This document shows positions 18,248 through 28,264 of a stretch of DNA of 63,345 nt, piece after piece (positions within the stretch are counted from its first letter, which is position 1; the number at the start of each line of letters is the position of its first letter). The position numbers and the translations under genes were made by a program. The notes below the pieces were generated by a model, which saw only the letters and a list, made by a program, of their open reading frames with translations, was not told where the DNA came from and did not search any database. Source of the DNA: Nitrospira sp. Its GTDB lineage: Bacteria > Nitrospirota > Nitrospiria > Nitrospirales > Nitrospiraceae. The stretch covers positions 1 through 63,345 of the forward strand of contig JAHBWT010000012.1 in NCBI GenBank assembly GCA_019636815.1. The letters are read 5' to 3'.

Positions 18248-20941
18248 TTACACCGGTTCAACACTGACCCACATCTGTTTGAATGACGGCACACCCGTCG
18301 TGGCATCGACCGAGACCGTCATCAAATCTTTCACAGGGGGTTCATTAAAATGTTCAGGGAAAAAACAGGTGCCTGGCGCGATGGATTGATCAGGTTGCAC
18401 CGCAAGTTGAAGCGACCCGCGATCAGATATCAGGCGCACCTTTGTGCCATCCTGCAGTCCCAGACGTTCCATATCCCGTATATTCATCCGCAACTTCCCC
18501 GTGTTGGGAGCAATCTTGATCAGTCCGGGTGCCTGCGCGGAGAGCTTTCCCGAATGCATCAACAACTGCCCCATAACCAGCGCAAGGCGATGTGCACGTT
18601 CTACAGAAGCGTGAGTCGTACGGTAACGACCCTTGACCTCTGCCACATAACCGTTGGACAGATACTGATCGAGCGCGGGTGCGAACTTCCGAGGTTGACC
18701 AAGATTATAGTACCCGGGAAGCAGCTTCATGATTTCGCTCTGAATATCGTTCGCTGATTGGTATTCCCATTGACAACCCATGGCATTCGCGAGGGCAGTC
18801 ATGATGTGCCAGTCAGGCAAGCTCTCTCCAAGGGAATCCATCGCCTGGCGAATCCGAAGGACACGACCCTCAAGGTTCGTAAATGTGCCGTCCTTTTCCG
18901 CATATGTACAGGCAGGAAGCACAAAATGAGCGATCTTCGCTGTCTCGGTCAAAAAAGGATCTTGCACGACTAACAACTCCAGACGTTCGAGCGCAGCCCG
19001 TACCTCCATTGAGGCGGGGAACGTTGCCAGAGGATTCTCCCCCAGCACGTACAGTGCTTTAATCTGGCCACTCTTACACCTTTTTAGAATCTCAACCAGA
19101 TGAGCTCCTGATTCAACGGATGGGAGTGCCGCATCCCATGCACTGGCAAAATGGTCCCGAGCGGATGGATCATCAAACCGAGCCTGTCCAGGAAGGAACT
19201 CCGGGGCCACGCCCATATCCACCGCCCCCTGTTCGTTCGGCTCCTCCGTCACGGTATTCACACCACATCCCGGTCGCCCGATCTTCCCCGTAATCCATGC
19301 GAGGTCCATCAGCTTTAGGACGTTCTGATAGCCGTTCGCTCTCCTGACAATCCCTTCCGCGCACAAAATGATGGACCTCGGCGATTCGGCAAAAATAGAC
19401 GCGATTTCTTTGAAAGTCTCGATCGCAAGCCCTGTTTGGACAGATATATCTTCCAGAGTGAGATTCGCCACCGCACTTTTGAGCTCATCAAACGCTCTGG
19501 GATGTTTCCCGACAACGCTTTCATCCACCAAGTCGTAGACAAGCGCCGCTTTCACTAAGCCATCGATCACCGCTCCTTCCGTTCCAGGCTTGATCAAAAA
19601 GGGATGCGATGCCAGCTTGGCCATATTCGTGATGGCACTGTCGAGAGTGACCACCTGAGCCTTGTAGACCCGGATCGCCTCTTTGATTCGCACGGCGGTC
19701 AATGGGTTCGTTTCCGTAATATTGGAACCAATCAAAATGATTGCCTTCGCCCTCGTCAAATCTTCCCAATCGTTCGATGTTCTCCCTACTCCGATGGCAT
19801 GTTTGGAGGCGAGCACAAAGTTCATATGACCATAGCGCGCGCTGCTGTCGAGCTGGTTGGTGCCGAAACCGGTACGCATGAGCTTTTGGAACAGATACAG
19901 TTCTTCGTTGGTGCAGCGCGCCGTCGCCAAGCCAGCGATGGCATCGGCCCCATGCTGACGTTTGATTTCGGCAAACCGGTCTACCAGGACATGCATGGTC
20001 TCCAACCACGACTTTTCGACCAATCGGCCGCCTTCACGAACCAACGGCTGTACGAGCCTGTACTGACTATTCAGATACTCGAATCCAAAACGTCCTCGGA
20101 CACACAGCCCCCCATGGCCCTTCGCAGTTTCGGAACGATCTCCCCATTTATTTTTCCAGGACAACGGCGACGAGACACGGACCACTTCCGTGTCCTTTGT
20201 CTCCAAGTACATTTGACAGCCATCCCCACAGTAATTGCAGGTGGTCGTCGTCTTCTTCATCTGCCAAGGCTTGTACAGGTACTTGGAAAACTTGTTTGTG
20301 ATCGCTCCAACAGGACAGACCGCTAAACAGTCTCCACAGAATTCGCAGTCGAGAGCCAGATCGCCTTTAGGGACGACCTGATTGAACCCACCCTTTTTCA
20401 TGAACTGCAACGCGTCGATCATCAGCACATCTTTGCAAACGTTGATGCACTCTGCGCACGCGATGCAACGATTCATGTTGAAATCGAGGACCGGACTACG
20501 CGTGTCTTCCGGGATGAATTTCTGCTTGGCATTGGCCAGGTTTGTCACCCCGTGCTGAAAGGCCATGTCCTGTAATTCGCAATGCCCATCTGCGTCACAC
20601 ACCGGGCAATCGAGGGGGTGCACCGAGAGATGTTTTTCGACGGCTTTTTTGCGGGCAAGGAACAGATCCTCTCCCTCCGTTCGGATCACCATCCCTGCCG
20701 CCGCCTTGGCTGTACAGGACCGCACGGGAGCCTTTTTCCCCTCTTGCATCACCAGGCACATCCCGCAGGAGCCGAACGGATCGAACGTGTAGTGGTAGCA
20801 CATCGCCGGGATGATCTTACCGGTCATCGAGATGACGTCATACAAGGATACGCCATCCTTAGCCATCACCGATTTCCCATCGATGCTCAGCTCGATCGCT
20901 GCCGTTTCAACATCGGGGTTTGTCGCGGGTTTGAGTCCCAT
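18248..20941 (-). CDS. nuoG: NADH-quinone oxidoreductase subunit G
   Basis: An 897-residue electron-transfer subunit. In order: a plant-type 2Fe-2S domain (FGSCGMCLV and RSCTAKA), the His/Cys cluster region (HPLDCPVCDADGHCELQ), two 4Fe-4S motifs (CIACAECINVCK and CEFCGDCLAVCPVGA), a further CNYCGDGCQ motif as in formate-dehydrogenase-like proteins (about 233-241), a long molybdopterin-oxidoreductase-like domain, and a C-terminal dinucleotide-binding-like domain (about 790-890). The missing nuoE and nuoF raise the question of which soluble electron donor or acceptor docks on this subunit. Confidence 0.93.
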   Translation of the reverse strand: MGLKPATNPDVETAAIELSIDGKSVMAKDGVSLYDVISMTGKIIPAMCYHYTFDPFGSCGMCLVMQEGKKAPVRSCTAKAAAGMVIRTEGEDLFLARKKAVEKHLSVHPLDCPVCDADGHCELQDMAFQHGVTNLANAKQKFIPEDTRSPVLDFNMNRCIACAECINVCKDVLMIDALQFMKKGGFNQVVPKGDLALDCEFCGDCLAVCPVGAITNKFSKYLYKPWQMKKTTTTCNYCGDGCQMYLETKDTEVVRVSSPLSWKNKWGDRSETAKGHGGLCVRGRFGFEYLNSQYRLVQPLVREGGRLVEKSWLETMHVLVDRFAEIKRQHGADAIAGLATARCTNEELYLFQKLMRTGFGTNQLDSSARYGHMNFVLASKHAIGVGRTSNDWEDLTRAKAIILIGSNITETNPLTAVRIKEAIRVYKAQVVTLDSAITNMAKLASHPFLIKPGTEGAVIDGLVKAALVYDLVDESVVGKHPRAFDELKSAVANLTLEDISVQTGLAIETFKEIASIFAESPRSIILCAEGIVRRANGYQNVLKLMDLAWITGKIGRPGCGVNTVTEEPNEQGAVDMGVAPEFLPGQARFDDPSARDHFASAWDAALPSVESGAHLVEILKRCKSGQIKALYVLGENPLATFPASMEVRAALERLELLVVQDPFLTETAKIAHFVLPACTYAEKDGTFTNLEGRVLRIRQAMDSLGESLPDWHIMTALANAMGCQWEYQSANDIQSEIMKLLPGYYNLGQPRKFAPALDQYLSNGYVAEVKGRYRTTHASVERAHRLALVMGQLLMHSGKLSAQAPGLIKIAPNTGKLRMNIRDMERLGLQDGTKVRLISDRGSLQLAVQPDQSIAPGTCFFPEHFNEPPVKDLMTVSVDATTGVPSFKQMWVSVEPV

Positions 20942-21031
20942 TTGCTTTTACACCCTGTCCCGGCTTTCCTTATCCTTGCCTTCTACCGATGAAACTCCGC
21001 AGAACCACTCCACATGCTGCACCACACAATT

Positions 21032-22276
21032 TTATCGATCGCATTCACCCATCACAACATCGTAGGTGCCGAAAATCGTACAAGCGTCCGAGATCATATA
21101 ACCTCGAGCCATATGATCGAAGGCGCCCATATGCACGAACGATGGGGCACGAATCTTCAGCCGATATGGCTTTCCACCTCCCGTACTGACGATATAAAAA
21201 CCCAGTTCGCCTTTATGTGCCTCGGTGCCGCAATAGATTTCGCCTGGCGGAGCATCAAACCCTTGCGAAAAGAGTTTGAATTGCTGGATCATTGCCTCCA
21301 AGTTGGTGAAGACTCGCTCCTTCGGCGGCAGTGTCACGCTCGGGGCATCCGCCATGATTGGCCCTTCCTGCATCTGCTCCAGACATTGCCGAATGATTTT
21401 GACACTTTCGTAGAGTTCCATCACTCGGATCCAATATCGGTCGTAGGTATCGCCGTTTTTCCCGACCGGCACACTGAACTCACACTTTGGATATGCGCTA
21501 TAGGGTTCATACTTGCGTAAATCATAGTCCACCCCTGACCCTCGGAGCACTGGCCCGCTCAACCCAAAATTGACCGCGTCTTCGGCAGAAATGACGGCAA
21601 CCCCTTTCGTACGCCCAATCCAAATGCGGTTCTTCTCAAGGAACACCTGATATTCATCGATCTTCGGTGGGAAGTAGTCTAAAAACTGTTTGAGCTTGTC
21701 GATCAACGCCGGCGTCAGGTCTCTCTCCACTCCGCCGATTCGATACCAACTGGTCGTAAGACGCGCTCCGCACAGCTCGTCGAACCAATCGAGCAGGATT
21801 TCACGATCCCGAAAACAATAGAAAAAGACCGTCATGGCCCCGATGTCGAGCGCCTGGGCACTGAGCCAAAATTGGTGCCCAATGATACGCTGAACTTCCG
21901 CCACGATGGTCCGTAAATACTCCGCCCGCTCCGGCACCTGCAGATTCAAGAGTTTTTCGACAGCGCGACAGTAGGCAAAGTTGTTGTACATCGCGCAGAC
22001 ATAGTCCAGCCGATCCGTATGCGGAATGAACTGATGGTAGGTTCCGTCTTCCGCGAGCTTTTCGACTCCACGATGGAGATAGCCCATCACCGGAGTCGAT
22101 TTCACCAGCCGCTCTCCCTCCAATTCAAGAATCACTTTGAGCACACCGTGCGTGCTGGGGTGCTGAGGACCCATGTTGAGTAAAAGCTCCTCGGTTCGAA
22201 GCGTCGGAAGGCTCTCGCTTTCCGGATGCTCTGGATCGATCTTATAGACGGTGGTTCTTTGGTCTTCGAACGCCAT
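21032..22276 (-). CDS. nuoD: NADH-quinone oxidoreductase subunit D
   Basis: A 414-residue 49-kDa-type subunit that lines the quinone site. It has NMGPQHPSTHGVLKVILELEGE near the start, YLHRGVEKLAE, and the C-terminal VMGECDR. It is a separate gene from nuoC (14 bases apart), unlike the fused nuoCD of enterobacteria. About 90 bases without a gene follow before nuoG. Confidence 0.95.
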   Translation of the reverse strand: MAFEDQRTTVYKIDPEHPESESLPTLRTEELLLNMGPQHPSTHGVLKVILELEGERLVKSTPVMGYLHRGVEKLAEDGTYHQFIPHTDRLDYVCAMYNNFAYCRAVEKLLNLQVPERAEYLRTIVAEVQRIIGHQFWLSAQALDIGAMTVFFYCFRDREILLDWFDELCGARLTTSWYRIGGVERDLTPALIDKLKQFLDYFPPKIDEYQVFLEKNRIWIGRTKGVAVISAEDAVNFGLSGPVLRGSGVDYDLRKYEPYSAYPKCEFSVPVGKNGDTYDRYWIRVMELYESVKIIRQCLEQMQEGPIMADAPSVTLPPKERVFTNLEAMIQQFKLFSQGFDAPPGEIYCGTEAHKGELGFYIVSTGGGKPYRLKIRAPSFVHMGAFDHMARGYMISDACTIFGTYDVVMGECDR

Positions 22277-22290
22277 ACAATTTCAGAATC

Positions 22291-22788
22291 CTATCGCGGA
22301 ATTTCATCCAGAAATTCAAACGTGTCTCGCCAGCCTTTGCCGCGTAGTGGAAAATCTTTTCGAAGCGGATACCCTTCAGTATAATCATCCGGCATGAGGA
22401 TTCGACGAAGATCCGGATGATTTCTGAATCGGATACCCATCATGTCGTAGACTTCGCGTTCCATGAAGTCGGCGCCTTTCCAAAGGTTCGTCAAGGAATC
22501 AACCACGCAATCCGACTCAGGCACCCGAGCCTTGAGCCTGATACGATGTCGTTTTCGAATAGAGTAGAACTCCCACACGACTTCGAATCGTTCTTCATCA
22601 TCCGGCCAATCCACGGAGCTGACGTGGACAATGTAGTCAAAATCCATCCACGGATCGTCCCGCAGGAACTGGGCAACCTCACTAAGCTTGTCTCGCGAAA
22701 CCGTCACGGCCACATCGCCTCGCCACTCCGTCAAGCCGGTAATTCCCGACGAAAAGGCCTGCTGAATACGCTCAAGTAATGGGTGCAT
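22291..22788 (-). CDS. nuoC: NADH-quinone oxidoreductase subunit C
   Basis: A 165-residue 30-kDa-type subunit. The signature region is present as WKGADFMEREVYDMMGIRFRNHPDLRRILMPDDY followed by GYPLRKDFPLRG. It lies eight bases after nuoB and 14 before nuoD. Confidence 0.94.
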   Translation of the reverse strand: MHPLLERIQQAFSSGITGLTEWRGDVAVTVSRDKLSEVAQFLRDDPWMDFDYIVHVSSVDWPDDEERFEVVWEFYSIRKRHRIRLKARVPESDCVVDSLTNLWKGADFMEREVYDMMGIRFRNHPDLRRILMPDDYTEGYPLRKDFPLRGKGWRDTFEFLDEIPR

Positions 22789-22796
22789 GTCGACAG

Positions 22797-23324
22797 TCAG
22801 ACTTTCAAATTGGTCTTGATCTGATCAGGCTGAGTCACAAACACGCGCTTTTGCATGATGCGCTCTTGTAGTTTGAGGATACCATCAAGCAGGGCTTCCG
22901 GAGTCGGAGGACAGCCAGGCACATAAATATCGACGGGAATGAATCGGTCCACTCCCTGCACAACGGGATAGCTGTCATAAATATTACCTGATGTGGCACA
23001 AGAACCCATCGCAATCACATACTTGGGTTCAGGCATCTGATCATAGATTTTTCTAATCACTGGTGCCATCCGACGGCACACAGTACCGGCCACGATCATC
23101 AAGTCAGACTGCCTCGGGGAACCACGAAAGACTCCCGCCCCGAACCGGTCCATGTCGTACCGTGAAGAAACGGCAGCCATCATCTCAATGGCACAGCATG
23201 CGAGGCCGAAAGTCATAGGCCAGAGGGAACCTTTCCTTGCCCAATTGACAGCTTTTTCCAGGGACCCCGTGATGATGTCCGGGGCCCCGTCTTTTTCATA
23301 TCGCCCCAGCTGAATCAGCCCCAT
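22797..23324 (-). CDS. nuoB: NADH-quinone oxidoreductase subunit B
   Basis: The 175-residue subunit that carries cluster N2 next to the quinone site. Ligands are visible: the adjacent cysteines in [11 protein letters not shown], one in GSCATSGN and one in [11 protein letters not shown]. The start at 23324 is chosen because GAGG lies five bases upstream and because it avoids overlap. An in-frame ATG at 23372 would overlap nuoA by 41 bases and add 16 unconserved residues. Confidence 0.94.
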   Translation of the reverse strand: MGLIQLGRYEKDGAPDIITGSLEKAVNWARKGSLWPMTFGLACCAIEMMAAVSSRYDMDRFGAGVFRGSPRQSDLMIVAGTVCRRMAPVIRKIYDQMPEPKYVIAMGSCATSGNIYDSYPVVQGVDRFIPVDIYVPGCPPTPEALLDGILKLQERIMQKRVFVTQPDQIKTNLKV

Positions 23325-23331
23325 ACCATCC

Positions 23332-23721
23332 TCAATCCCACTCCAGCGCACCTTTTCGCCAGGCATAGACATATGCTACGACAAAAAGGCCGATAAAGAT
23401 CATCATTTCGACGAGCCCAATGACCCCGATCTTCTTAAAAACAACCGCCCACGGATAGAGAAAAATGACCTCTATATCAAAAATGACAAACAGCATCGCA
23501 AAAATGTAATACCTGACAGGGAATGGCATGCGCGCATCGGAAAATGGTTCGGACCCACATTCGTAGGTCGTTAATTTTTCAGGTTCCGGGTACCGAGGTT
23601 GAACGAAATAACTGATCAGCAAAGTCACCATTCCAAACGCCAAGGTTACAAAAATAAACAGAAGGATCGGGAAGAACTTGGTCAAGTACGCCAGAAGAAC
23701 TTCAGCTCCGTCCATCTCCAT
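23332..23721 (-). CDS. nuoA: NADH-quinone oxidoreductase subunit A
   Basis: A three-helix subunit of about 129 residues. Its conserved loop is [39 protein letters not shown]. Starts are possible at GTG 23763, ATG 23721 and ATG 23715; 23721 fits the family length best. This is the first gene of the nuo operon. Confidence 0.93.
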   Translation of the reverse strand: MEMDGAEVLLAYLTKFFPILLFIFVTLAFGMVTLLISYFVQPRYPEPEKLTTYECGSEPFSDARMPFPVRYYIFAMLFVIFDIEVIFLYPWAVVFKKIGVIGLVEMMIFIGLFVVAYVYAWRKGALEWD

Positions 23722-23910
23722 ACTTTTCTCACAAGGTATTGACGTGGAAAGAGTATTCTCCACCCGATGCGTGGAATCTTAGTGCCCAGCTCTCGGGGAT
23801 AGCAAGAGAACAAAGGACCTAGCTCGCGGTCGACCCGAAAGCCCTAGCAAGAAAGGACCAGGAGTGGTGTCGCGGCTGAGAGTGTGTCAATGGCCTTGTA
23901 CGGCATAAAC

Positions 23911-24108
23911 TCAGGCATCTGACGCGGGTTCCCATTCGATGTCTGGATCGATTTGCGAAAGCTTGGTCCTGGATGACTGAAAACAATCCCATTCGATTTG
24001 TAGGGGAGAAAAAACCTTGATCTTTCGGCGCCGGTGGATCTGCGTCTCGATGCGATCCATCGGGTTGAACTCCTTAGACAGAGACACGGGTTTCTTACGA
24101 CCATTCAT
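23911..24108 (-). CDS. hypothetical 65-aa protein
   Basis: A short, highly charged ORF (MNGRKKPVSLSKEFNPMDRI, then RRRKIKVFSPLQIEWDCF). It lies upstream of nuoA on the same strand and divergent from the OmpA-like gene. A weak GGAG precedes the ATG. The composition is protein-like, but there is no family recognition, and an overlapping frame of 86 codons exists. Treated as possible. Confidence 0.35.
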   Translation of the reverse strand: MNGRKKPVSLSKEFNPMDRIETQIHRRRKIKVFSPLQIEWDCFQSSRTKLSQIDPDIEWEPASDA

Positions 24109-24223
24109 GGCTTCATCGCTCCGAGAGGATTCTGAGGGAGAGTACCCGCCAGCCTCTCGTAGATCTCACGGTAACACTGAGAGAAACCGTGGGTCAAACT
24201 CGGATCAATCACACTCAAATTCT

Positions 24224-24250
24224 TGACAATGCAGCACCTTTTGCTATGGT
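24224..24250 (+). promoter_or_regulatory. possible sigma-70-type promoter for the OmpA-like gene
   Basis: TTGACA at 24224-24229 is a consensus -35. TATGGT at 24245-24250, preceded by TGC (extended -10), follows at 15 bases, which is shorter than ideal. It lies 34 bases before the ATG of the OmpA-like gene, whose own Shine-Dalgarno is AAAGGA. Confidence 0.45.
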
Positions 24251-24283
24251 TTTCCAAAGGACTCTAGCCCAAAGGAACGATCT

Positions 24284-25855
24284 ATGAAAACCGTGGCATG
24301 CCTTGTCGTGATCCTGTGTCTCAGCATGAACGTCTCACTCGATGGAGTACAAGCCCAGGTTTCAGAGGTCGAATCCGTTCGGTTAGGTGATCGTGCGCTG
24401 GCATTCGCCAACGGTTCCATCCAGAAAACATCCTCAATCGATGGGACCGTGAATTTGGTAACTGGCGATAATCAGTCCTCGGGTAATCGAATGCTCTTGG
24501 GCAAGCGAGACTCGCTCTATCTTAAACTCAACAACTCAACTGACGTGGCGGTTGGAGATCTCTTTACCGTGTATCGACGGGTTCGAAAGGTGTTTCACCC
24601 AGTCACTCGAGAATATCTCGGTTTTGTGGTGAATCGATCAGCCGTCGTGAAGGTGACGGCGTCCGATCATGCCCTTACCACAGCAGAGGCCGTTGTCAGC
24701 TACGGACCTATCTCTCCAGGCGACCCAGTGGTGCGGTTTGTTGCTCCTACGGCAGATGTCGAGCCAGGCCCCGTGGAGAGCGTGTCCGATCTCGAAGGGA
24801 TGATCGTTGAACTCCAAGCTGACCGATCCATGACGCTGGTTGCCCAATCGAATGTTGTTTATCTGGATCGAGGCAGGGAGGACGGATTGAAGTCCGGCGA
24901 TCTTCTCGATATCCAGCGTCAGAGCGCGGGACTTCCTCCGCGAAAGATCGGCCAACTCAAGGTACTGACGACCGAACCACGCACAGCTGTCGCCAAAGTC
25001 CTTAAGGTCACCACCCGGGTCATGAAAGGAGATCGGTTCAAGCTCGTCGAGGCTTCCGCACCCATGCTACAGCCCGTCGCAACAAGCGAGAACTTGTCTG
25101 CGGTACAACAGGCTGCTCAGGACATTCCGGCCGATCTGATATCCAGCAAGTTGGCAATCAAGGATGACTCAGGTCAGAGTCGCCTCAATCTTGATGAAAT
25201 GGCCAAGTTCCTGCGCTACGACTCTGGAGACGCAGCCATTAAACCTGAAAATTACGCGGTACTGGATCAGTTGATTGCATACCTGCAGACCCGTAGCGAT
25301 ACGAGGCTGATCCGAATCGAAGGTCATACCGATAATGTGGAGATCGGCCCTTCTCTCAAATCCCGGTATCCCAACAATTTGGAGTTGTCCAAGGTGCGCG
25401 CAAACGGAGTCCTTCGGTATTTGCTGGAGAAGGGGGGGGTGGAGCCATCTCGTCTTAGCGCGGTGGGGCTTGGGGACACCAAACCAGCGGCCACGAATTC
25501 AGTTGAGGAAGGTCGCAAGAAAAATCGGCGCGTGGAGATTCTCCTGTACAATCCGGTCACTGATACCTCGGCCCCTAAACCTGACGCCGAGACTCACGTG
25601 CAATCTCCGGGTGGCAGCTTTTCTACCCTGAACGCACGTGATAGCGGCAACCAACAGGATCCCGCCAATGCAGCCTTCTCCGATTCAGACGATTCCGCTC
25701 GTCCCGGAACCCTGTCGCTGGGCGATTCTTCACAGACGTCTGGAAGAGGCGAGTCAAACACTGGGAATGGCTCTGATCCAAGTGACTCAACGACGACAGA
25801 CACTGACAAGCAAGATCTGCCTCAACAACCAGCTAGTGGGACAGCAGAGGACTAA
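24284..25855 (+). CDS. OmpA-family C-terminal domain protein with a signal peptide
   Basis: 523 residues. A signal peptide (VACLVVILCLSMNVSLDGVQA) is followed by a middle region with two similar segments. These are LYLKLNNSTDVAVGDLFTVYRR (about 85-106) and NVVYLDRGREDGLKSGDLLDIQR (about 186-208), each giving a -VGDLF/-SGDLL- hairpin, which may be a repeated beta domain. An OmpA/MotB peptidoglycan-binding domain (about 320-425) has IEGHTDN, ELSKVRANGVLRYL and GRKKNRRVEI. The last 95 residues are an unstructured Ser/Asp/Gly/Thr-rich tail. It is probably envelope-anchored to the cell wall. A hairpin terminator follows. Confidence 0.88.
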   Translation: MKTVACLVVILCLSMNVSLDGVQAQVSEVESVRLGDRALAFANGSIQKTSSIDGTVNLVTGDNQSSGNRMLLGKRDSLYLKLNNSTDVAVGDLFTVYRRVRKVFHPVTREYLGFVVNRSAVVKVTASDHALTTAEAVVSYGPISPGDPVVRFVAPTADVEPGPVESVSDLEGMIVELQADRSMTLVAQSNVVYLDRGREDGLKSGDLLDIQRQSAGLPPRKIGQLKVLTTEPRTAVAKVLKVTTRVMKGDRFKLVEASAPMLQPVATSENLSAVQQAAQDIPADLISSKLAIKDDSGQSRLNLDEMAKFLRYDSGDAAIKPENYAVLDQLIAYLQTRSDTRLIRIEGHTDNVEIGPSLKSRYPNNLELSKVRANGVLRYLLEKGGVEPSRLSAVGLGDTKPAATNSVEEGRKKNRRVEILLYNPVTDTSAPKPDAETHVQSPGGSFSTLNARDSGNQQDPANAAFSDSDDSARPGTLSLGDSSQTSGRGESNTGNGSDPSDSTTTDTDKQDLPQQPASGTAED

Positions 25856-25869
25856 CCTCACAGAAACCA

Positions 25870-25893
25870 GGGACTCAGCGAACGCTGAGTCCC
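25870..25893 (+). terminator. rho-independent-type hairpin after the OmpA-like gene
   Basis: A perfect 10-bp stem (GGGACTCAGC / GCTGAGTCCC) with a four-base GAAC loop lies 15 bases after the stop, followed by TGTCTT. The T-run is poor, so termination efficiency is uncertain. Confidence 0.7.
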
Positions 25894-25984
25894 TGTCTTA
25901 GCTAGAATCATCACGCGACCCCCCTTCATCGAGTATGCCGACATACCCGGTGTTCTTCGTTGTTATCCACTGATAGAATGCGGG

Positions 25985-28264
25985 ATGGATTTCGATGGGA
26001 ATTCGACCGCCGTTAGGCGAAGGGACATACTCTATGCGGATGTCATTGTTCCACGTCATATCGAACGGTCTTTCACCTATCTAGTCCCCCCCACCTTAGC
26101 TCAAGTCATTAGCGTCGGAAGCCGCGTCCTAGTCCCATTTGGACGCGTGGTGTTGGAAGGAGCGGTCGTTTCACTGGCCCATGAGCTTCCGACCGAGATA
26201 AGGGCCGTTTCTCTTAAGGAGATCTCTTCTCTGGTACAGGACGGACAAAATCCGTTGCTGCCCCCCAAGCTGCTCCAGCTATCCCGCGACATCGCTACCC
26301 ACTATGTTGCGCCCTGGGGGCAATGTCTTCGACTTGTATCTTCCCCATTCGCAACGCGCCTGACTTCCCCCACTCGATACCGGTACATTGTTACTCCGGA
26401 GGGGCGTCTCGCATTGGCAACCGGCAGTTGCCCCGACGACCTGCGACCAACTCTTCAGCGAATTGCCCGTCGAACGACGGGAATCCTGTCGTCGACTCTG
26501 CATCTGACTCAACGAACTCCCACTCTACGGATGGTCGATGCACTCATCAAGAGGTCGTGGCTAGCTCGCGTCGCTCCAGACAACCCCAACGTCAATGAGC
26601 GGAAACGGCCGGTGAAGGCGGTAGCGAATGAACACAGTGACAGAGCACGGATGGATACCGCTCTGTTCTATCAGACCCTTCCGGACTCAGATGTATCTTG
26701 GAGAGCTCACATTAGCCAATGTCTTCAAAGCAACCACATGCGGAAACTCGTCCTGCAGGCTCCATGGCCAGACCGAATCAGAAGGCTTGCCGACGCCATT
26801 CAACAGGCGCACTCACTGAGGCGATCCACCATTGTGATTACCGGCGAGATCGCAAGAGCATTGTGGCTCAGGCAGCTCCTCTCAACTCTCACGGGGGTTC
26901 AGATTACCCTCGCGCACGCGTCTTCCGGGTCCGACCGATTGGAACAGAGTCATCATTCAATTCCATCCGTTGTCGTAGGAACTCGCTCCGTCATTTTCGC
27001 GCCCATCGAATCGATTGGACTGATCTGGGTGGAAGGGGAGGAGGATACCGCCCTCAAAGAACCTCAGGAGCCTCGTTATCATGCCCGTGAGGTCGCGGGC
27101 ATGAGGGCTGAGCGTGAGCGCGCTCTGCTCGTCCTTGCCTCAGCGCATCCATCTCTTGAGTCAAAATTCGACGCTGCAGCCGAGCACCACGACGTTCAAC
27201 GCAATGCCGGGCTTCGACCGAGGATCGAGCTCGTTGACCTCCGCAAGGAGTCGGGGAGAACCCTATTCAGCCAGAAACTGATCTCAGCCATGCAGGAAGC
27301 GCTTGAGATGGATGCGAAAGTACTGCTTTTTCTCAATAGAAAAGGGTACGCAAAGACCTTGGTATGTCGAGATTGTGGCTGGGTGCCTCGCTGTGTCTCC
27401 TGTGCCGTACCGTTCACCTACTATCGGGACGCCGGTCGGCTCACTTGCCGCTACTGTGGCAGCTCGGACGGATTACCGGATTCCTGTCCGGTGTGCCGTG
27501 CATCCCATATAAGCCCCTTAGGAGACGGCACTGAGCGAATTGAAACCGAAACTCGTCGCTTGTTTCCACACGCCAAGATCGCACGGATCGACGGCGATAC
27601 GCTCCGTCGACCGGATTCCGCCCACCCGTTGTGGGAGTCCGCGAGGTCTGGGGCCTGGGATATCCTGATCGGGACGCAAGCGTTCTTTCGCCGAGATCCA
27701 CTGCCTCAACATGGATTGGTAGGGATTCTTCAAGCAGATTCCGAGCTGCACATCTCCGATTTTCGATCCGCCGAGCGGACCTATCAGCTCCTGATCGATG
27801 CCGCAGACTTGGCCTCCCCGGCATCGGCAGGAGGTCGAGTCATTGTCCAGACACGCTTTCCCACCCATCATGCCGTCCAAGCTCTGCTATCAGGAAACCC
27901 TGATCGATTCTACGAGGAAGAGCTTGGGACGCGTCGGCTTCTTTCCTATCCGCCGGTATGCCATCTGGCGGAGCTCTCGGTAACCGGAAAGAATCGTGAG
28001 CGTGTTGAAGAAGCCGCGAAGCGATGGGCCATGGATCTCGGTCAGATTGCCTCTGATCAGGAGCCTCTCGTTGTGTTAGGGCCGGTCCAGGCCATGAGCA
28101 CGCGGCTCCGACACTACCATCACCGCATGTTGGTCAAAGCAAGTGATCATAGGATACTGAGTCGTCGAGTCCATGATTCTGTGGAGCGCTTAGAGCGAGA
28201 GTACCAAAAAGGACGGATCAAGTTTACCATCGATATAGACCCTGTTGAAACTGGACAAGGTTAA
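25985..28264 (+). CDS. priA: primosomal protein N' (PriA) lacking helicase motifs
   Basis: 759 residues co-linear with PriA. The N-terminal DNA-binding domain has ADVIVPRHIERSFTYLVP and GSRVLVPFGR. The zinc region has eight cysteines (CRDCGWVPRCVSC, CRYCG, CPVC; about 459-503), and helicase-core landmarks such as VVVGTRSVIFAPIESIGLI and HISDFRSAERTYQLL are present. The ATPase residues are gone. The Walker A region reads LVLQAPWPDRIRR instead of GVTGSGKTE, motif II reads VEGEEDTALKE instead of DEEH, and the motif VI VAGRAGR is AADLASPASAG. Known PriA acts in replication restart; this one may only recognise forks and load proteins. The stop overlaps the convergent gene by four bases. Confidence 0.9.
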   Translation: MDFDGNSTAVRRRDILYADVIVPRHIERSFTYLVPPTLAQVISVGSRVLVPFGRVVLEGAVVSLAHELPTEIRAVSLKEISSLVQDGQNPLLPPKLLQLSRDIATHYVAPWGQCLRLVSSPFATRLTSPTRYRYIVTPEGRLALATGSCPDDLRPTLQRIARRTTGILSSTLHLTQRTPTLRMVDALIKRSWLARVAPDNPNVNERKRPVKAVANEHSDRARMDTALFYQTLPDSDVSWRAHISQCLQSNHMRKLVLQAPWPDRIRRLADAIQQAHSLRRSTIVITGEIARALWLRQLLSTLTGVQITLAHASSGSDRLEQSHHSIPSVVVGTRSVIFAPIESIGLIWVEGEEDTALKEPQEPRYHAREVAGMRAERERALLVLASAHPSLESKFDAAAEHHDVQRNAGLRPRIELVDLRKESGRTLFSQKLISAMQEALEMDAKVLLFLNRKGYAKTLVCRDCGWVPRCVSCAVPFTYYRDAGRLTCRYCGSSDGLPDSCPVCRASHISPLGDGTERIETETRRLFPHAKIARIDGDTLRRPDSAHPLWESARSGAWDILIGTQAFFRRDPLPQHGLVGILQADSELHISDFRSAERTYQLLIDAADLASPASAGGRVIVQTRFPTHHAVQALLSGNPDRFYEEELGTRRLLSYPPVCHLAELSVTGKNRERVEEAAKRWAMDLGQIASDQEPLVVLGPVQAMSTRLRHYHHRMLVKASDHRILSRRVHDSVERLEREYQKGRIKFTIDIDPVETGQG

